From Eopsaltria australis (taxonomy: Eukaryota > Chordata > Aves > Passeriformes > Petroicidae), in the NCBI GenBank assembly GCA_034509425.1, contig JAVTVJ010000076.1, positions 3,286,001 to 3,350,000 of the forward strand: a DNA stretch of 64,000 nucleotides. The letters run 5' to 3'. The translations under genes were made by a program, and so were the position numbers. Below the pieces are notes generated by a model that saw only the letters and a program-made list of their open reading frames with translations, made no database searches and was not told the origin of the DNA. Shown here piece after piece: positions 1 through 13,400 of the stretch; position 1 is the stretch's first letter, and every line of letters starts with the position of its first letter.

Positions 1-3000
1 TTCATTGTTAAATTGTAAAAATAGAGATCAGTAAATGACAAATATTCCCAAGCATGGAACATTTATAGGCAACTGAGTACCAACAGTCATGCAACTGATC
101 CTGTGTAAGTATTAAATTTGCTGGTTCCATTCTTGATAGAAGTGAATTCTCAAGTGCATTATTGAATTTTCTTTTATTTCTGGGAAGCCCTCTCTGATTT
201 TATAATCAGTGATGTTTCTGTGCTTGTGTTGAAGTGCCCATGGCTACAATTTACAAACAATATTTGAAAGTGACACTGGCCGCTTTGTTCAGATATGTTA
301 ATTTTTAATATTATTTATTGTTACATTATTTTTGTTGGCTGTTTTTGCATAAATATATAGTTGAATTATATAAATAAAACTGTATATCTCTGTAGTATGG
401 CCTTTTCCTCCCCAGTACTGATGGTCAGATATGGACAGCTGCTGATGAAAGTAAGATAGCTTTTTACAATCCCTAAAATGAAATCTTCTCATCATCCTTC
501 TGTAAGAGTGCATGTTCTGCAGCACAGATAGTTTACTGAAATGCTGACTTTTATTTACATGTTTTTTGGTTTTTTTTACTTAAAAACTAGGGTAGTTTCA
601 GCATCACTATAAAACTAAAGTGAGGTGGCCAGTCCCAGATGACAAGCTTCTTGTCCTCAGGGGCTGTTTCACATTACTGAAGGTGGCACAAGCCATATGA
701 GAGTAAAACCCTTGGACCTGGTCTCAAGAAATCCCTGCTGGGATCCCTATTGCACCAGGACATTGATAGCATGGGGCCTACACATTGTGTAATGTTTTGC
801 TGCAGTCTTGGCCCCTTCTGTAGAGATCTTGGATCAGTTTGGTTGCCTTGTGTAGACACTATGGTTGGAAGTTGTTATGGGCTGCCTGGTGTTAGATTGA
901 GTTCAGCTGCTTGGGCAGTCTTCCACCTGGTCGTCTGGTCTGCAAGCTTCAGTTTCCATCCATTCCCTGCTGGGAGCACAAGCTATCATCCCTGCCACTC
1001 GCCAGATGCTGACTCTGTTTTCATCTGCTCTTGGTCTTAATTTGGATATAAAATTAATTTGAGCTCAAGAGAAGGCTTGAATGCCTCATTTTAATACAGC
1101 TCTCAAACTTGTACAGGTGACAAGTTTGTTATGACAGCATTCCCATCTCTGAGTTTTAACTACAATGGAATGAGGCATGTGACAAGGTAAATCAGGTCAG
1201 TGGTTTGAAGGCACTGACAGATTACAGTATTCAAGTCATTATATCCAGGCTGTATGTCCAGGTCAGTAGCAGTGAGAATGATTAAATCTGCATTTTGTGT
1301 TCGTGCCTTGTGGTAAGGTTGTGCTCTTAGCAGGTGTTTGTAGACTTCAAATATTAGCAGTTGGATTAGTTTTGCTTTATCACATTAAAGTTTTGATTTA
1401 TATTTTCTTCATCTGCATGAGCATTCTGATTGCTCCTGGGAATTTTATTTAATAGGAGTCTGCAATTCTAACTGCCACTGAACACAAATGATGAGACCTC
1501 TTAAATTATAGAATTCACTGACATTTCCTAAAAATTGCTCCTACTTGGAAACAGTTTCCAGATTTTGTATCCAACAGCTTCCCAGGCATCTGTTTTCAAA
1601 ACAGCTATGTTGCTGAGCCCGTTGCAGAATTAATTTCACCTAGTTTTTGAGAAGTAGTAATAGTGGTATTTACATTTGAGCTTGTCCCCCAGGATTCCCT
1701 AAATGCTTACTGAAAACAAACAAGACCCAAGTGAGTCATCTGTGGGAGACTATTCCTCACTGACTGCAAACTTACATGGGGTTGCTAAGCAAGCTGTACA
1801 GATCTGCACTGTACGCACCTGCTTTTGGTTTGAGGGCTCCTGCCCTCTGTCTCTGGTGGACCATCGGATGAAAACCTTGTCCTTGCAGTCCAGCATCTCA
1901 TTTGAGCTCCCTTTCTAGGTCTCTTCTGAAACATCTTGGCTGTTAAGCTTCACTTTGGATATTCTCTAAGGGACAGCTTTCTTCTTTCTGTTTATCCCAA
2001 GCCCTTTCTTTCTGCCTGTGTTATTTCCAGCTTCCTCTCCCAGTGTCACATTTGTCGTTTAATTTGGAGCTATAAGAGTGAAAGGAACTCATATTGTGTT
2101 TGGATATATGTGAGATAAGGCCACTCTGAACAAACACTCTTTATAGGCCTTGTCTGCACCAAATGTTCAGCTACTTTTTGCTCAGATGTCTGTGATTCTT
2201 TGTTCCCAGTGCAGTGCTTGGGATTGCACAGTCACAAGCACAGGGTTTATGAAGACACATGAGGATGAAACCACAGGAGGGTATTGTCAAAGTCACAATA
2301 AGCAGTTTCTTAATGCTAACCTTGTTGGTTAGGAAAATAGAAGAATAACTGTTCCCTTTGAAAATGTGGTTCATCAGCAGAATTTTTCAGTGTGCTTTTC
2401 ACAGTTTTCTCCAAGTTGTCAGTGGCTTTTTATAAGTGAACTGTGAATAGTCTATAGTATTAAATATTTAATCACAGTTAGGTACAGTATATTCATCAGT
2501 CTGCAGAGTGAACTTGTCAAAAGACTCCTTGTTTTTGTGTTCAAGTCAAGTCACATATTTTTAATACAAATCTGTCGTGTCTGTTATGTGGACTTAAATT
2601 GCTGCTTTGCTTGCAAAACTAGAAAAAGAAGAAACTAAAGCTGTTAGGGCTTTAAGTGATTTTGAAATACCTTCAGCAAGGATGTAGGATGAGAAATTGT
2701 ATCCACATAATAAATGTTCAGTGTAAAACTTAAGAATGTAAAAGCATGTATATGGCTTGTGGGGCATGTTCACTGATCATGGTAAGGTTTATTCCACCTT
2801 TGGTGCTTTATTCATTATGAAAAAGAAATTGGCTTTATTTCCCATTAGAGACACCCTTAGCAAATCTCATGTCATTTAGGCATTTAGAAGTTTTTACTGT
2901 TCATTTTTTCAAGCACTGAACAATCAGAATTAAAAGTAATGCGAGATAATGAGGCTGTGCTGCTTGTGGCCTTAAGGTATAGAACTTGATAGGAAACTGG

Positions 3001-6000
3001 CTAATGAGAATATCCACAGCTGTACTACGTAGGATAAGGAGAAAAATACCCAAGAATTATAAACCCTCATGCTTCAAAGCCAGCCCTTAATTGGGAAGGA
3101 GGTATGAAGAAACTTCCACAGTGTGCAGGGTACATATTTTGATGTTTTCTTCAGAAACATCTGGTACTCATCTCTGTTAAAGTGAAGGTGGTGGAGTTAA
3201 GAATTGCTCAGGGCACCAGTCAGATACCATAAATTTAAAGATGAAGATGCCGATTGCACATTATTTGGCAGCTATATGGAGCATTAGATTTATATGTGGA
3301 TATGAGTTTTCTTAATTAGTCAGTGGAGGAATGATTCCCCCTCCTTGGGGAAAAAATGTGTGAAAAATAGATGGTATAGGACTGGAAGCAGAAAATCAGA
3401 TACATGCTTGAAACGGCAGATGTAATAGTGATCAGGATATAAATAAAATAGGAAGCAGGATGCACAAAGAAAGAAGCTGTAATGAAACCAGCTGTACCAT
3501 ATGCTGTTAAATGACCCCAGTGGCTTAGGATTTCAGCTCACCATTATGTCTGCATAGATCATGACTTTGGTATTGCTCCATAATTATCTACAGTACCTGC
3601 CACGTCATGAGCTTGGCTGGAACATATTTAAAATATTTTTTACCTTTAAGCATTAGAAGCAATTTGTCCAGTCCCTGAAAGCTAGATGCTTTCTATCCAA
3701 CCCTTGACATGGTTATCTTCGTTAAAGCAGAGCCAGTGTTTATATCAGTCTGTCCTGTGCTACTCCTCCCTGCTTCTGGAGCAGGAGCAAGCTGATGGTT
3801 TTCTTCACTTCAGGTAAACCTGTAGTGAGTTGATATCAGCAGTGTGGGCACCAGTTGGTGATTAAAGCATCAGTTAAATGGGCACACTTTACCAGCCTGA
3901 ATAAATCCTTCAGAAGAGTATCTCTATAATAATTTCAGTAATCACGTACCAGGGCAAGAGGTGGCCAAGAACAAACCTGCAGAGGATTGAACTGTTGCTA
4001 CATTGCCCTCTGAACAATATGAAACAGCAGGGGAAATGAAAGACTTGATTTTACCTTGTGATAGATGATTGTGGCTAGAGCTGGGGGCTGACCATCCGGT
4101 CCTCTGCTGCACAGACTAATAATGAAGTGAGAAGGCACTCATTGACCTCATCTCAAATGAAATTTGTCCCATAATCACAAAGACTTCTTTTTACCTTAAT
4201 CTATTTTTTTAAAGGAAATCTTATAACCTTTTGACTTCAGGAGGAAAAGGAAAATAGTCTATTAATTGGGAAAGTTTTCCCTCAACTGTTCTTTGCTGGC
4301 AACCCTCAGAAGCCTCTTTTGATTGCTGATAAAGAGTATTCATCTTTGCTTGATGATAATAGTTAGGATGAGAGTGAGATTGATGCGACACTAAAAATTA
4401 AGAGGATTGAAAGGGTCAGCACTGAAAATTGCGTTAAGATTTTCCATTTAACTAGCATCCCTTTGGTTGTGACTCTTGTAAGTAACATAAATGACATAAC
4501 AGACTTTTAGTTTAGGTATTTTGGGTAGGTTAAGGTCTAGATTCACAGCTTAGCTATTTTTTAGAACAGCACTGAACTGATTGGTTTGGTTCCTTTTTTC
4601 TGTAAAAGCAGCATTTGCCTTCTGCTTTGTCCTGTATCATTTCTTCTAAGAAGGAGATGTGATCTTAGCAATGCAAATTATAATGAAATATTTTTAAGCA
4701 ATGGAAAAAATACAATTCCTTATAGTCCACTTAAATAAAATATATTAACTCTGGGATTTGTGGGATCACTTTCACAGGTACTTCATGCACTTTATCTATG
4801 GCTGTTCATAGCAGCACACAGATCTCCCTGCAATTCACTTGGTCTGATTTACTTTAAATTTGTGAATCAACCTTGTGATAGTTTGCACAGCTGCACTCCT
4901 GTGTAATAAAAGTGCTCTGTAAATCACTGTATGTATATATATGCACATGCATATTTTTACATATAGAATTCCAAATGTGTTCATACAAGTTAAAGGCAAA
5001 CAAAAGAATACATCTAATACAAAAATGCAAATCTCAGAATTTTTAAATTTTAATTAATGTCTTTTCAGTGTAATCAAATGCAACAACAGCTGCTTATCAG
5101 TAGACCAGTTATAACAAGAACCTAGATCACCAAATTTCTGTAAAGGATCATTAGTAGTACAGTAAAATTGTGTTCTCAAGTATCTGTCTGATTTTACATG
5201 TCCATTCTCTAATTAGTAGGCGGAGCTGTCATCATCACATGCTCTTTGTGACAGGAGTATGGTGTTGATGATGGGGATTTCCTTCTCCAGAGTTTCTGGT
5301 TAGCTCAAAATTATTTTTTCTCCATAGTTCAACATCACAGTAGTTTATAGGTTGTGCTTTCCTGTTGATTCACAAGGTTTCTTGAACCACAGTTACTTTT
5401 ACTAGTCTTCTCTACAAACCGTGATTTCCCTTTTGGAGCAGGAAAAGAATCTGCAATTGCACAAAGCTAAGCAGAACTGAAGTAAGTAAAGGTAAATTAG
5501 TAAATTAGGCAATGATGCAACTAAACAATTTCAAAACCACAAGGCTGTCAACAGTCAAATAAACACAGGCAAATTTCACTTTACAGCTGGTCAAATGAGG
5601 CAGTAGGCATCTGATTGTAGAGCCAGCAGCAAGCACAGAAGTCAAACATTTCTTGGCTTTTGTAGGTACAACAAACACCAAACTAAAACATGTTCAAGAC
5701 CAGACAAGGTCTTACAAGGTTTGGAGTCACATATAGCTCATACAGTTATTTTTTGTGTTAAAACTTGAGATGTGGTACAAGCACCAGCATTTACCAACAG
5801 GACTCTGGCTGGGCCATGGGGCTCCTGTCTGTGTGTGGTAGTCTGAACCCTACCTTTCCCAGGATTTCAGGAAGATGAGTTTGGGAAGAACCAACTGTAG
5901 TTGCAAGGAAACAGTTGCAAGAAGGAGATGACAGTATTACCCCTGTGCAGAGTGATCTATTGATACTTAAATAAATCCTCCCAAAGGAAGGTTTTCCCAG

Positions 6001-9000
6001 GTTCAGTTCCCTCCTGTGCCTGCAAGGTCTTTAACGCAGCTCTCCTGCCTGCCCAGGAAGCATCCTGGCCACCAAGCTCTGTGTGCCAGGTTAGTCCCTG
6101 GCTCTCACTGTGCTGAATCCAGACAGAGGCTCCTCCAGCAGCATTACACACAGGGTTTCATTACTGCCCAAATCTCCTGTAGCCAATGGTGCTGGGTGTG
6201 CAATTGCTTTCCCACTGGCAGCAGGGCCTCAGTTGCTGAGGCTGCATCATGTTTATTCGAGGATTTGGATTTGAACAGCTCGCACCCCTCTCTTCCCTCA
6301 GGGCATAAAGAAGCCTGCAGCAGACTGCAATATGTGTTATGGGGGTCTTGATGGAAATGAAGGCACGGTGAAACACAAATGTTCAAAGAAATGTCCTTCC
6401 CTGGCTCCAAAAGTGACTGGCAATGAAGCAGGAAGGGTAATAGAAAGGATTATGGCCCCTTTCCATGGATATATTGACATACATTCTGTGGTATTTTAAC
6501 AGATTGAAAGCTCCTGAAGCTGGAGTGCAGACAACATGCTCTGAGTAGCAGGCTACCCGTGGTTGTATGTGTTCATGTTTGGAGCACTTTCAAATACAAA
6601 GGTCTATTTCATTGAAGTTGTTGTACACAGATTACAATATAATCTAATAAAATACAGATGTTCATTTGAGATGGCACTGTCATGAAAGAGTAGGACCACT
6701 AGGAACCTAAATTCTTTGGCAACCCCTGGTTCTGTCTTAGACAATTCCCAGTTGAAAGTCTTTTCACATTATACTTTCATGCTTGAAGCACACAGTGTTA
6801 CTTCACTGTTCTGGGCTTCACTGCATATTGCCAGGCATTTTTAGTGAAAAACGTTTGGAGAGGTTTGTGTAGCACTAGTCCTCTTCTTGTCTTTTGGCTT
6901 CAACTCAAGGGACACCTCCTGCTTCCTTCGTGAGAGCTGGTCTTCAAGAGAAGCAGTCTGTGGATAGGGAACGAGCACAGGCAGCCTCGTCCTTCCAGTT
7001 AATGTTCCAGTCCAATACTGAAATGGGGGTGGTTGTTGACAGGGTGTGGATGGTCATAAAATATCATAAAACCAGCGTCTAACTGGAGGATAGAAATAAA
7101 ACTGCTCTCAGACCGGTGGTAGCAGATGCCATCAAGCTTGTAACAGTTGGAAGGGAGTATGGGCTGAGTGAAGAAAAAGATTAGAGATGCTCCCCTTCTG
7201 ACCAGAGCTGTGTAGTCGATCTGCTGTATTACAGCTTGGTTTGATGAGAGATTTCACTGAAGCTGAGCTGATTTCTGCCTGCCAAAGCTCTGACCTTAGC
7301 GCTAATTTTGAATTCATGGGGAATTCGGAGTAAGTAGGCAAGTGGTAGATTGACATATGAATGGAAAACCCTGGAGAGTTGGCAGAGTCATATAACATCA
7401 AGTATCCTGTGTTGAGGTGTCAAGGACTCCTTGATCAGGCAGAAATGAAAAAGTGAGATATGTTGTGGGTAGGGAGCAGGAACTGAACCAAAGCATTTGT
7501 ATTAGTACTAAAGCTTATGTGCTGCCTTGGCTCCTGTATCAATACTCTATTGCCTTTAAATTTGCACTAAATCTGTCTTTTCCAATTTGTTCAGAAGCAC
7601 CCATGTCTGAACCACTGGAAAGCCAGCAGTGGTAGTTTTGGGTTAGCAGCATGCTCCATTTGATGCACAACTTGGCCTTCCTGTCTCCTCTTGAACTCAA
7701 AGTCCTGTGGAAACTCTACAGAGTTTATCTCTCTGTCATTTCTCTGAAGCAAATCAGCTTGGCAAACAAAGCAAGATTCTTTGTAATAACTGTGTCATCA
7801 TCTCTCCTCCGAAGAGATCTCTTGGAGCAAATGTTTGGGAATATCCTACTGTTTGGAATGCAAACGCAGTTTTTTCCTTAAGAACTGCAGGAGCCAGTAG
7901 GGCATGCATTAAGTTTATCTCTTATTGTTGACAGAAGGAAAAGGATTTAGTGTTCATTTTTCCTGTTTAGGATCAGTTTAAGATTCTGCTTACATCTGAT
8001 CAATTTGTTAGGCTAGGGGGGCAGATACTTTGAGGTTGGTTGGGAGTATTGCAAACTGCACCTTGCTGCACTCCTGTATTTGAATTATTTGGGCACTGTA
8101 ACAATACGTAGAGAGTCTTTAAATACCTGGAAAAGCTGCTGACTTGACTCTGTGCCAGCATCAAGAGCACATACTGGGGGTTTGGCCAGGGGCCTCTTCC
8201 CAGATTGCAGGCTTAAATACATTTCCAGTCCAGAAAGGTCATAAGCCTACAAACATCATCTGGGAACTTGCTTCTTAGAGGAGATTTCCTCAAAAAATAT
8301 TAGGTATAGGGGAGATCCACAACTAAGGCAGGCAGTTCTCCTCATTTAAATAATACTTTAAAACATGTAAAGATTATTTTAAACTGAAGTTTGGAAAACA
8401 AAATTTACTCTGTCTTTACATCTCTAAAGTTGTACTTTTTTACCTTTCCGTTCTCAGAGTATTCTGAAAGTGACACATAGGCTCCTACAAAGAACTGTGG
8501 AGGTTAACTGATGGGATTTTGGAAGTGAACTGAAAAGAATGCTTGGGTATTTTTCTCCTTTTTCTAGCTGCCCCTCTGCCATGGTTAGTTAATACCATCC
8601 AAGAAGGTTAAAAAACATGAGAGGGTCAAGGATGCAGCAAGTGCATGAAACATCATTGTGCATACCATGGTCATCAGGGAAAAAAATAATCTTGTGTTGC
8701 TAGGGCTTCATGAGTTGCTTTTTTGCTGTGACTCCTCCATTCATAATTCATTTTTGGACATGTGGATTCTCTGATCACCACTAAGTCAGCTGAAATCGTG
8801 CTACAGCTTGAGCAGAGGGAGGCATTAAAGTGTCCCTCTGTCCTTCAGTCGGCTGCTTGTTTTTATCAGACTCTCAGGAGCTTGGATAGAGAATTCTCTC
8901 TTCCTGTCAAACGAAGTTCAAAATCAGCTAAGACAGAAAAAAAAGTTATTGGGAAAGAATGACAGGCACACATAATGTATTCACTTAGCTCTCAGTTCTT

Positions 9001-10390
9001 TAGGAATGGGGTCTGTCTGAGGTTTGCAGCATGTCAGCAGGTGTAGCTTCTGATGGGCAAAGCTGCATTTCACAATTCTCACAATTCAGGAAGTATCATT
9101 AAGATGCACATATTTAGGAACTCCCTACCTGCCCACATTCTTCGCAGCTCATGAAGTTTTTATGCTGAGTAACTTAATTCACCCCCACTGCATCAGGAGA
9201 GTGTGATTGCCTGGCTTTTATCAAGGGGAAGAAGGGTGGCTTCCCAAGCAGTGCCAACTGCACGTGGCGTTAGAAGGTCGAGTACCCCTCCTTAAGGTTC
9301 ACACAGGAGCCATTTGGCATCCAGCAGAGATTGCAGCAGAGAGGTGTAATGAGCCATATGGGTAGTAAGAACTTTTTGGGTGAGCTGCTACGTGGCTAAG
9401 CACTTATGCCAGCCCACATTAAGGCACATATCACAAAGCAGTTTGAGAAGGCATTTAAGCACACTTCTAAAGCTAAGCATATTCTTGAAAACAAGGAGAC
9501 AAAACCATATGCACAGTGTGTTTCCCTGAATAAAAGCTTGAAAAAAAAATCTGCAAACCAATGGCTGAAAAGGTTTAGATATAATCACCAACTTCAAGTT
9601 TAACAGAGCTGCAGAAAAGACACATATTGTAATTTTCATTATCTGTGTTGTGTTTCACTCTTGTTAGAAATCCATCCAGAGTCCAGAAGAGGCAGGATTT
9701 TAAATGGAAAATTGCAGGAAAGGCATTTCAGACCACAGCATTTTCAGTGACTCAGTGAATTCAGAGTCACCTATCACTCATGGGTCTGAGTTCTGTCTGT
9801 TTGACCCATTTTCCCACTCTTGCACTGTATTATATTCTGCAGCACATGTTTCCAAACCCATGACCAAGGCAATTTCCTGCTGCAGCTGTGACTCTCAAGT
9901 CATGGTGCTGTGATCACAAATCCCCCTGTCATCCAGAAAAACTGTCAAGCTGGCAAAATGCAGCAGTATCAGTACTAATATCTGATCAAATTTGATATTT
10001 CAACCTCCACTGAAAAAATGGACTGTCAACTCAATTATTGTTTGGAGCAAAACACAACAGTACTGTTGGCTGCAAGCCATGCCATTATTGGGACAATTGA
10101 GTTTTATGCTGGGGAATAAAATATAGTTATCCTCCAAAGTGCCTGTCTGTGTGCACACTGCACTGCAGACCTCCACGCACCCAGCACACAAGTGCCAAAA
10201 CTGTTATCTGTCATGCCTCTATCCAGATACTTCAAGGACCCCATGCAAAGGGGCATGAAAGGTACTGCATAATTCCTTCTCTCCTCAACTGCTTTTTTTT
10301 GAGAGAGAGCATTCACAGCCGCCTGTGTGCTGTGGATGAGTTCTTTCTGTTCTTTTAATCTCTTTCTTTTAATTTATTTGTTTTCATCAA
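1..10390. other. AT-rich, no gene or named repeat seen
   Basis: All frames are broken by frequent stops and the longest open frames look random. I saw no CR1 end, SINE, tRNA or satellite. Short AT-alternating tracts occur near 4929-4970. One CCTAGCAAC motif (minus strand, 8696-8704) and octamer motifs at 4671-4678 and 5025-5032 are the only notable short signals. Confidence 0.6.
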
Positions 10391-10391
10391 T

Positions 10392-10475
10392 GGAATTACA
10401 GAAAAGTGTATATGGAAAGGGAACCTGGAAGTCATCTAGCCCAACTCATCCATGAAACTGGGCCACTGTAGGTCA
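10392..10475 (-). repeat. Possible diverged CR1 LINE fragment
   Basis: The stretch GGAACCTGGAAGTCATCTAG followed by CCCAACTC resembles the reverse complement of the CR1 3' end, where a phrase like 'ggaccTctggaggtcatctagtccaac' is typical. The terminal ATTCTATG-type tail is not clear and the match is short, so this could be chance or an old copy. Confidence 0.45.
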
Positions 10476-13400
10476 GTGTCAATTCAGATGTGATTTATTT
10501 CCACCAGGTATCAAGGGGCTTCTGTAAATAACTATGCCTTCATCTTCTCCTGACTGACTCAAGCACTTCTTTGGTCACTGTTGTGTTCTCCTGAACCCAA
10601 CGTGATAAGAGATTCATGAGTCCATGTCTGTGGACTCCCATGTCTGTGGGAATTGTGCTGTCTGTTTATTGTCCACTTTATGGTTAGAAAAGACCATGTT
10701 GAGAGCAGATTCTGGTTTTGCTAGTGGAATCATCCTGTGCTTCTGCAGCAGAGCACTGGGCTGCATGCAGTAACTTGGGATGGCACAGACTTGTACTGAA
10801 ATCCAAGGCCAGAGCGTGGTTTGAGTGACAGTTGTCTGAGAAGAGCAAGGCATTGCAGCCTTCCACTGTGGATATTGGTGTTCCGTGCTGGTAGGCTTCT
10901 CCACACATTTCTCCATCAGTATTGATGGATTTGGAGGTGTCACTTCACAGAACTCTGGTCACAAATGGTGCAGCTGCAATTGCACTGCTAAGGTTTCATG
11001 ATGGTCCAGAAGCATTAAACACATTAACCCCATCTTTCCAAATCTAGTTGGAAACTCTTTCTACTCCATTGGCATGCTCCCTATGATGCTGATAACTCCT
11101 CCATATTTGAGCATCTCCCACAAAAAGAAGGAAAGGTTCCTGAGCCTTTAAGCCTGTCTGCCACCAGCTCACCCTTCCTAGTGTTCTGGCTCTGGAGACA
11201 TCCTTTGCATTAAAATGACTCTTTTGGCTATGGGCCCTCCTTCCACTTAAGAGTTGACTCCATAAGCACATCACACCACCAAGGATGTATTGGTTTTACA
11301 TCATAAGCCCTCCCTCACTTGGTTTTTATGTTCCATCACTGTAGCACAAGTCAAGTTTTCTGATTTGCTCAGCATATTGTCTGACTCATCTTCCTCCTGG
11401 GGTGAATAGCCATCACTCCATCAGTGTATCAGGTGGCTATCTGTGGAGGTATGCAGGTAGACATGACAAAGTCCAGCTTTACAGATTCTCATGGGGGTAT
11501 TGGAGAAGTTTGCATGTGAACTCAGGGATATGTACATTTGCACCAGTCAGCCTTCATGCAGTTAGTCCCATCCACTTGTTGGAGAACAAGGACAGGAATA
11601 GGCAGTCTGCCACTTATGACTCGCACAAGCAGACATCTGGCAAGGCCTTTACAAGGCTGTGGACTTCTTTCCCACCACTTTTCTTTCAGTGGTTCCCATG
11701 GGCAAAAGAAGCGTGACACTGTAGCGTAGCACTGTAAAGATCAGGATGAGACTAGAAGATCGGGGGGAAAAAGGCAGGAGGATTAAAAAAAAAACCCCAC
11801 AAACCACAAATCAACCACCACACAATCCTGTGTTGATTATGTGTTGATTTGCAATGCCAAGATACCAGGAAACATGGTTGTTTTTTTGAGATTATAGCTC
11901 CTGCAGGTGCAGGACATGTTTAGTTGGGTAGTCATGACAGTCTGGAAGGAATATTGTTTGCTCTATCTGTGGAAAAACAACTGGAGTAGCATTCACCTCC
12001 CCTGCTCTTAGACATCTGCAGTCATTCCAGGCTTGCAGGTTGCAATACAGAAAATTTCAGATACAAATCAGAAAATACTTTCTCACTCTGAGGATGCTCA
12101 GATGCTGAAACAGGTGCTCAGAGAGGTTATGGAGTTTTTATCTTTGGAGATACTCAAAATTCAACCAGTCGTTTAGCCACCTGATCTTTTCCTCCTGATT
12201 TGTGCAGTGAAATGCTCTATATTCCATTTACATGTCCCTTCCTATAATTCACAATCAGAATTATACTAAAATTTGTATGACCCTATAATCATTACAAAGG
12301 AATAGAACATTCCAAGGCAGGGCCTGTCTGTTTAACAGATTTATCATCTAGGGAAAGATGAAGGTCTGTCAGAAATGGTTTTTTATGGTTCGGTGTTTTT
12401 GCCTTAATTGAAGATTAGGAAATCAGCAACTAAGCATGTATTTATCTCACTGTGACAGAAAAAAAATATATTATGCCCATAAACAGTTTCTGTTACTACC
12501 TTAAAACACATAGAAATTATCTGCTGAAGTCAGAGACAGGTATTGCTTCCTGGGTAGTGGCTGGTTTTTCCATTTTTTCTGTTGCTATTAATATTGTCTG
12601 TGATTTTTTTTGCATTTTTATCTGTAAAGATTTTTTTTTTCAGGCTCCACAATATTCAAATTGCAAATAGCTCTGTTGTCATGGAAATCATTACAGAATT
12701 AGGCCACAAAGCATGACAGTGACAGTGACTCAGTAGCCAGGTGATACAGGCACTCATCTGGGAAAAGAGAAATGCCTTTTTCTGTCCCTGCTCCCATGAA
12801 CATACAATTATTTCTTTGCTAATGAAACAGATGCACTAGGAGGGGATGTCCCAGAAAACTCTTGTCACATAACTGCAGTATTTCTTCTGGCCTGGATTCA
12901 GCTCTCTTGTCCTTACTGAGCAAGAGAAGGGAAGGAGGGAAGAAGAGTTGAATTTCAATTTTGCATATGTTAGCAGAAGGAATTAATCTCTGAATGAGAA
13001 GGAGGGAGGGGAAAGATGGCCACACTTGCCTGTCCTTGCCCGGGTTCTTAGACAAGCTGTAAGCACACTTAGCCATCACTGCTGAAGCTAAATGAGCTGA
13101 TAGACAGGCGAGTGACTAATTTTAGTTGCATCAAAACTCAGCCAGGCATGAAACTATTTGCTCCTCACACGACAGATGTGGGCTTAGGAATGCAGGCATT
13201 GATGGGAATTTGAGTGGAAATGAAGCCAGGAGTATTGGGAATCTCTTTGTATCAGCCTAGGAGCCTGTGTTTATCTGCTGATTTCAATGCTTCAATGTTT
13301 GGTGTTGCAAAAACAAAAAATAGTTTAATAAAAATTGACTGTGGTTTGCACAAAAGCATGCATTGAACATCAAGAAGATGAGCAGTCCCATGGTAAAAGT

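Noticed and set aside
10560..11720. Degenerate endogenous-retrovirus or LTR remnant
   Set aside because: The texture is repeat-like, but I found no LTR ends, primer-binding site, polypurine tract or gag/pol motif to support it.
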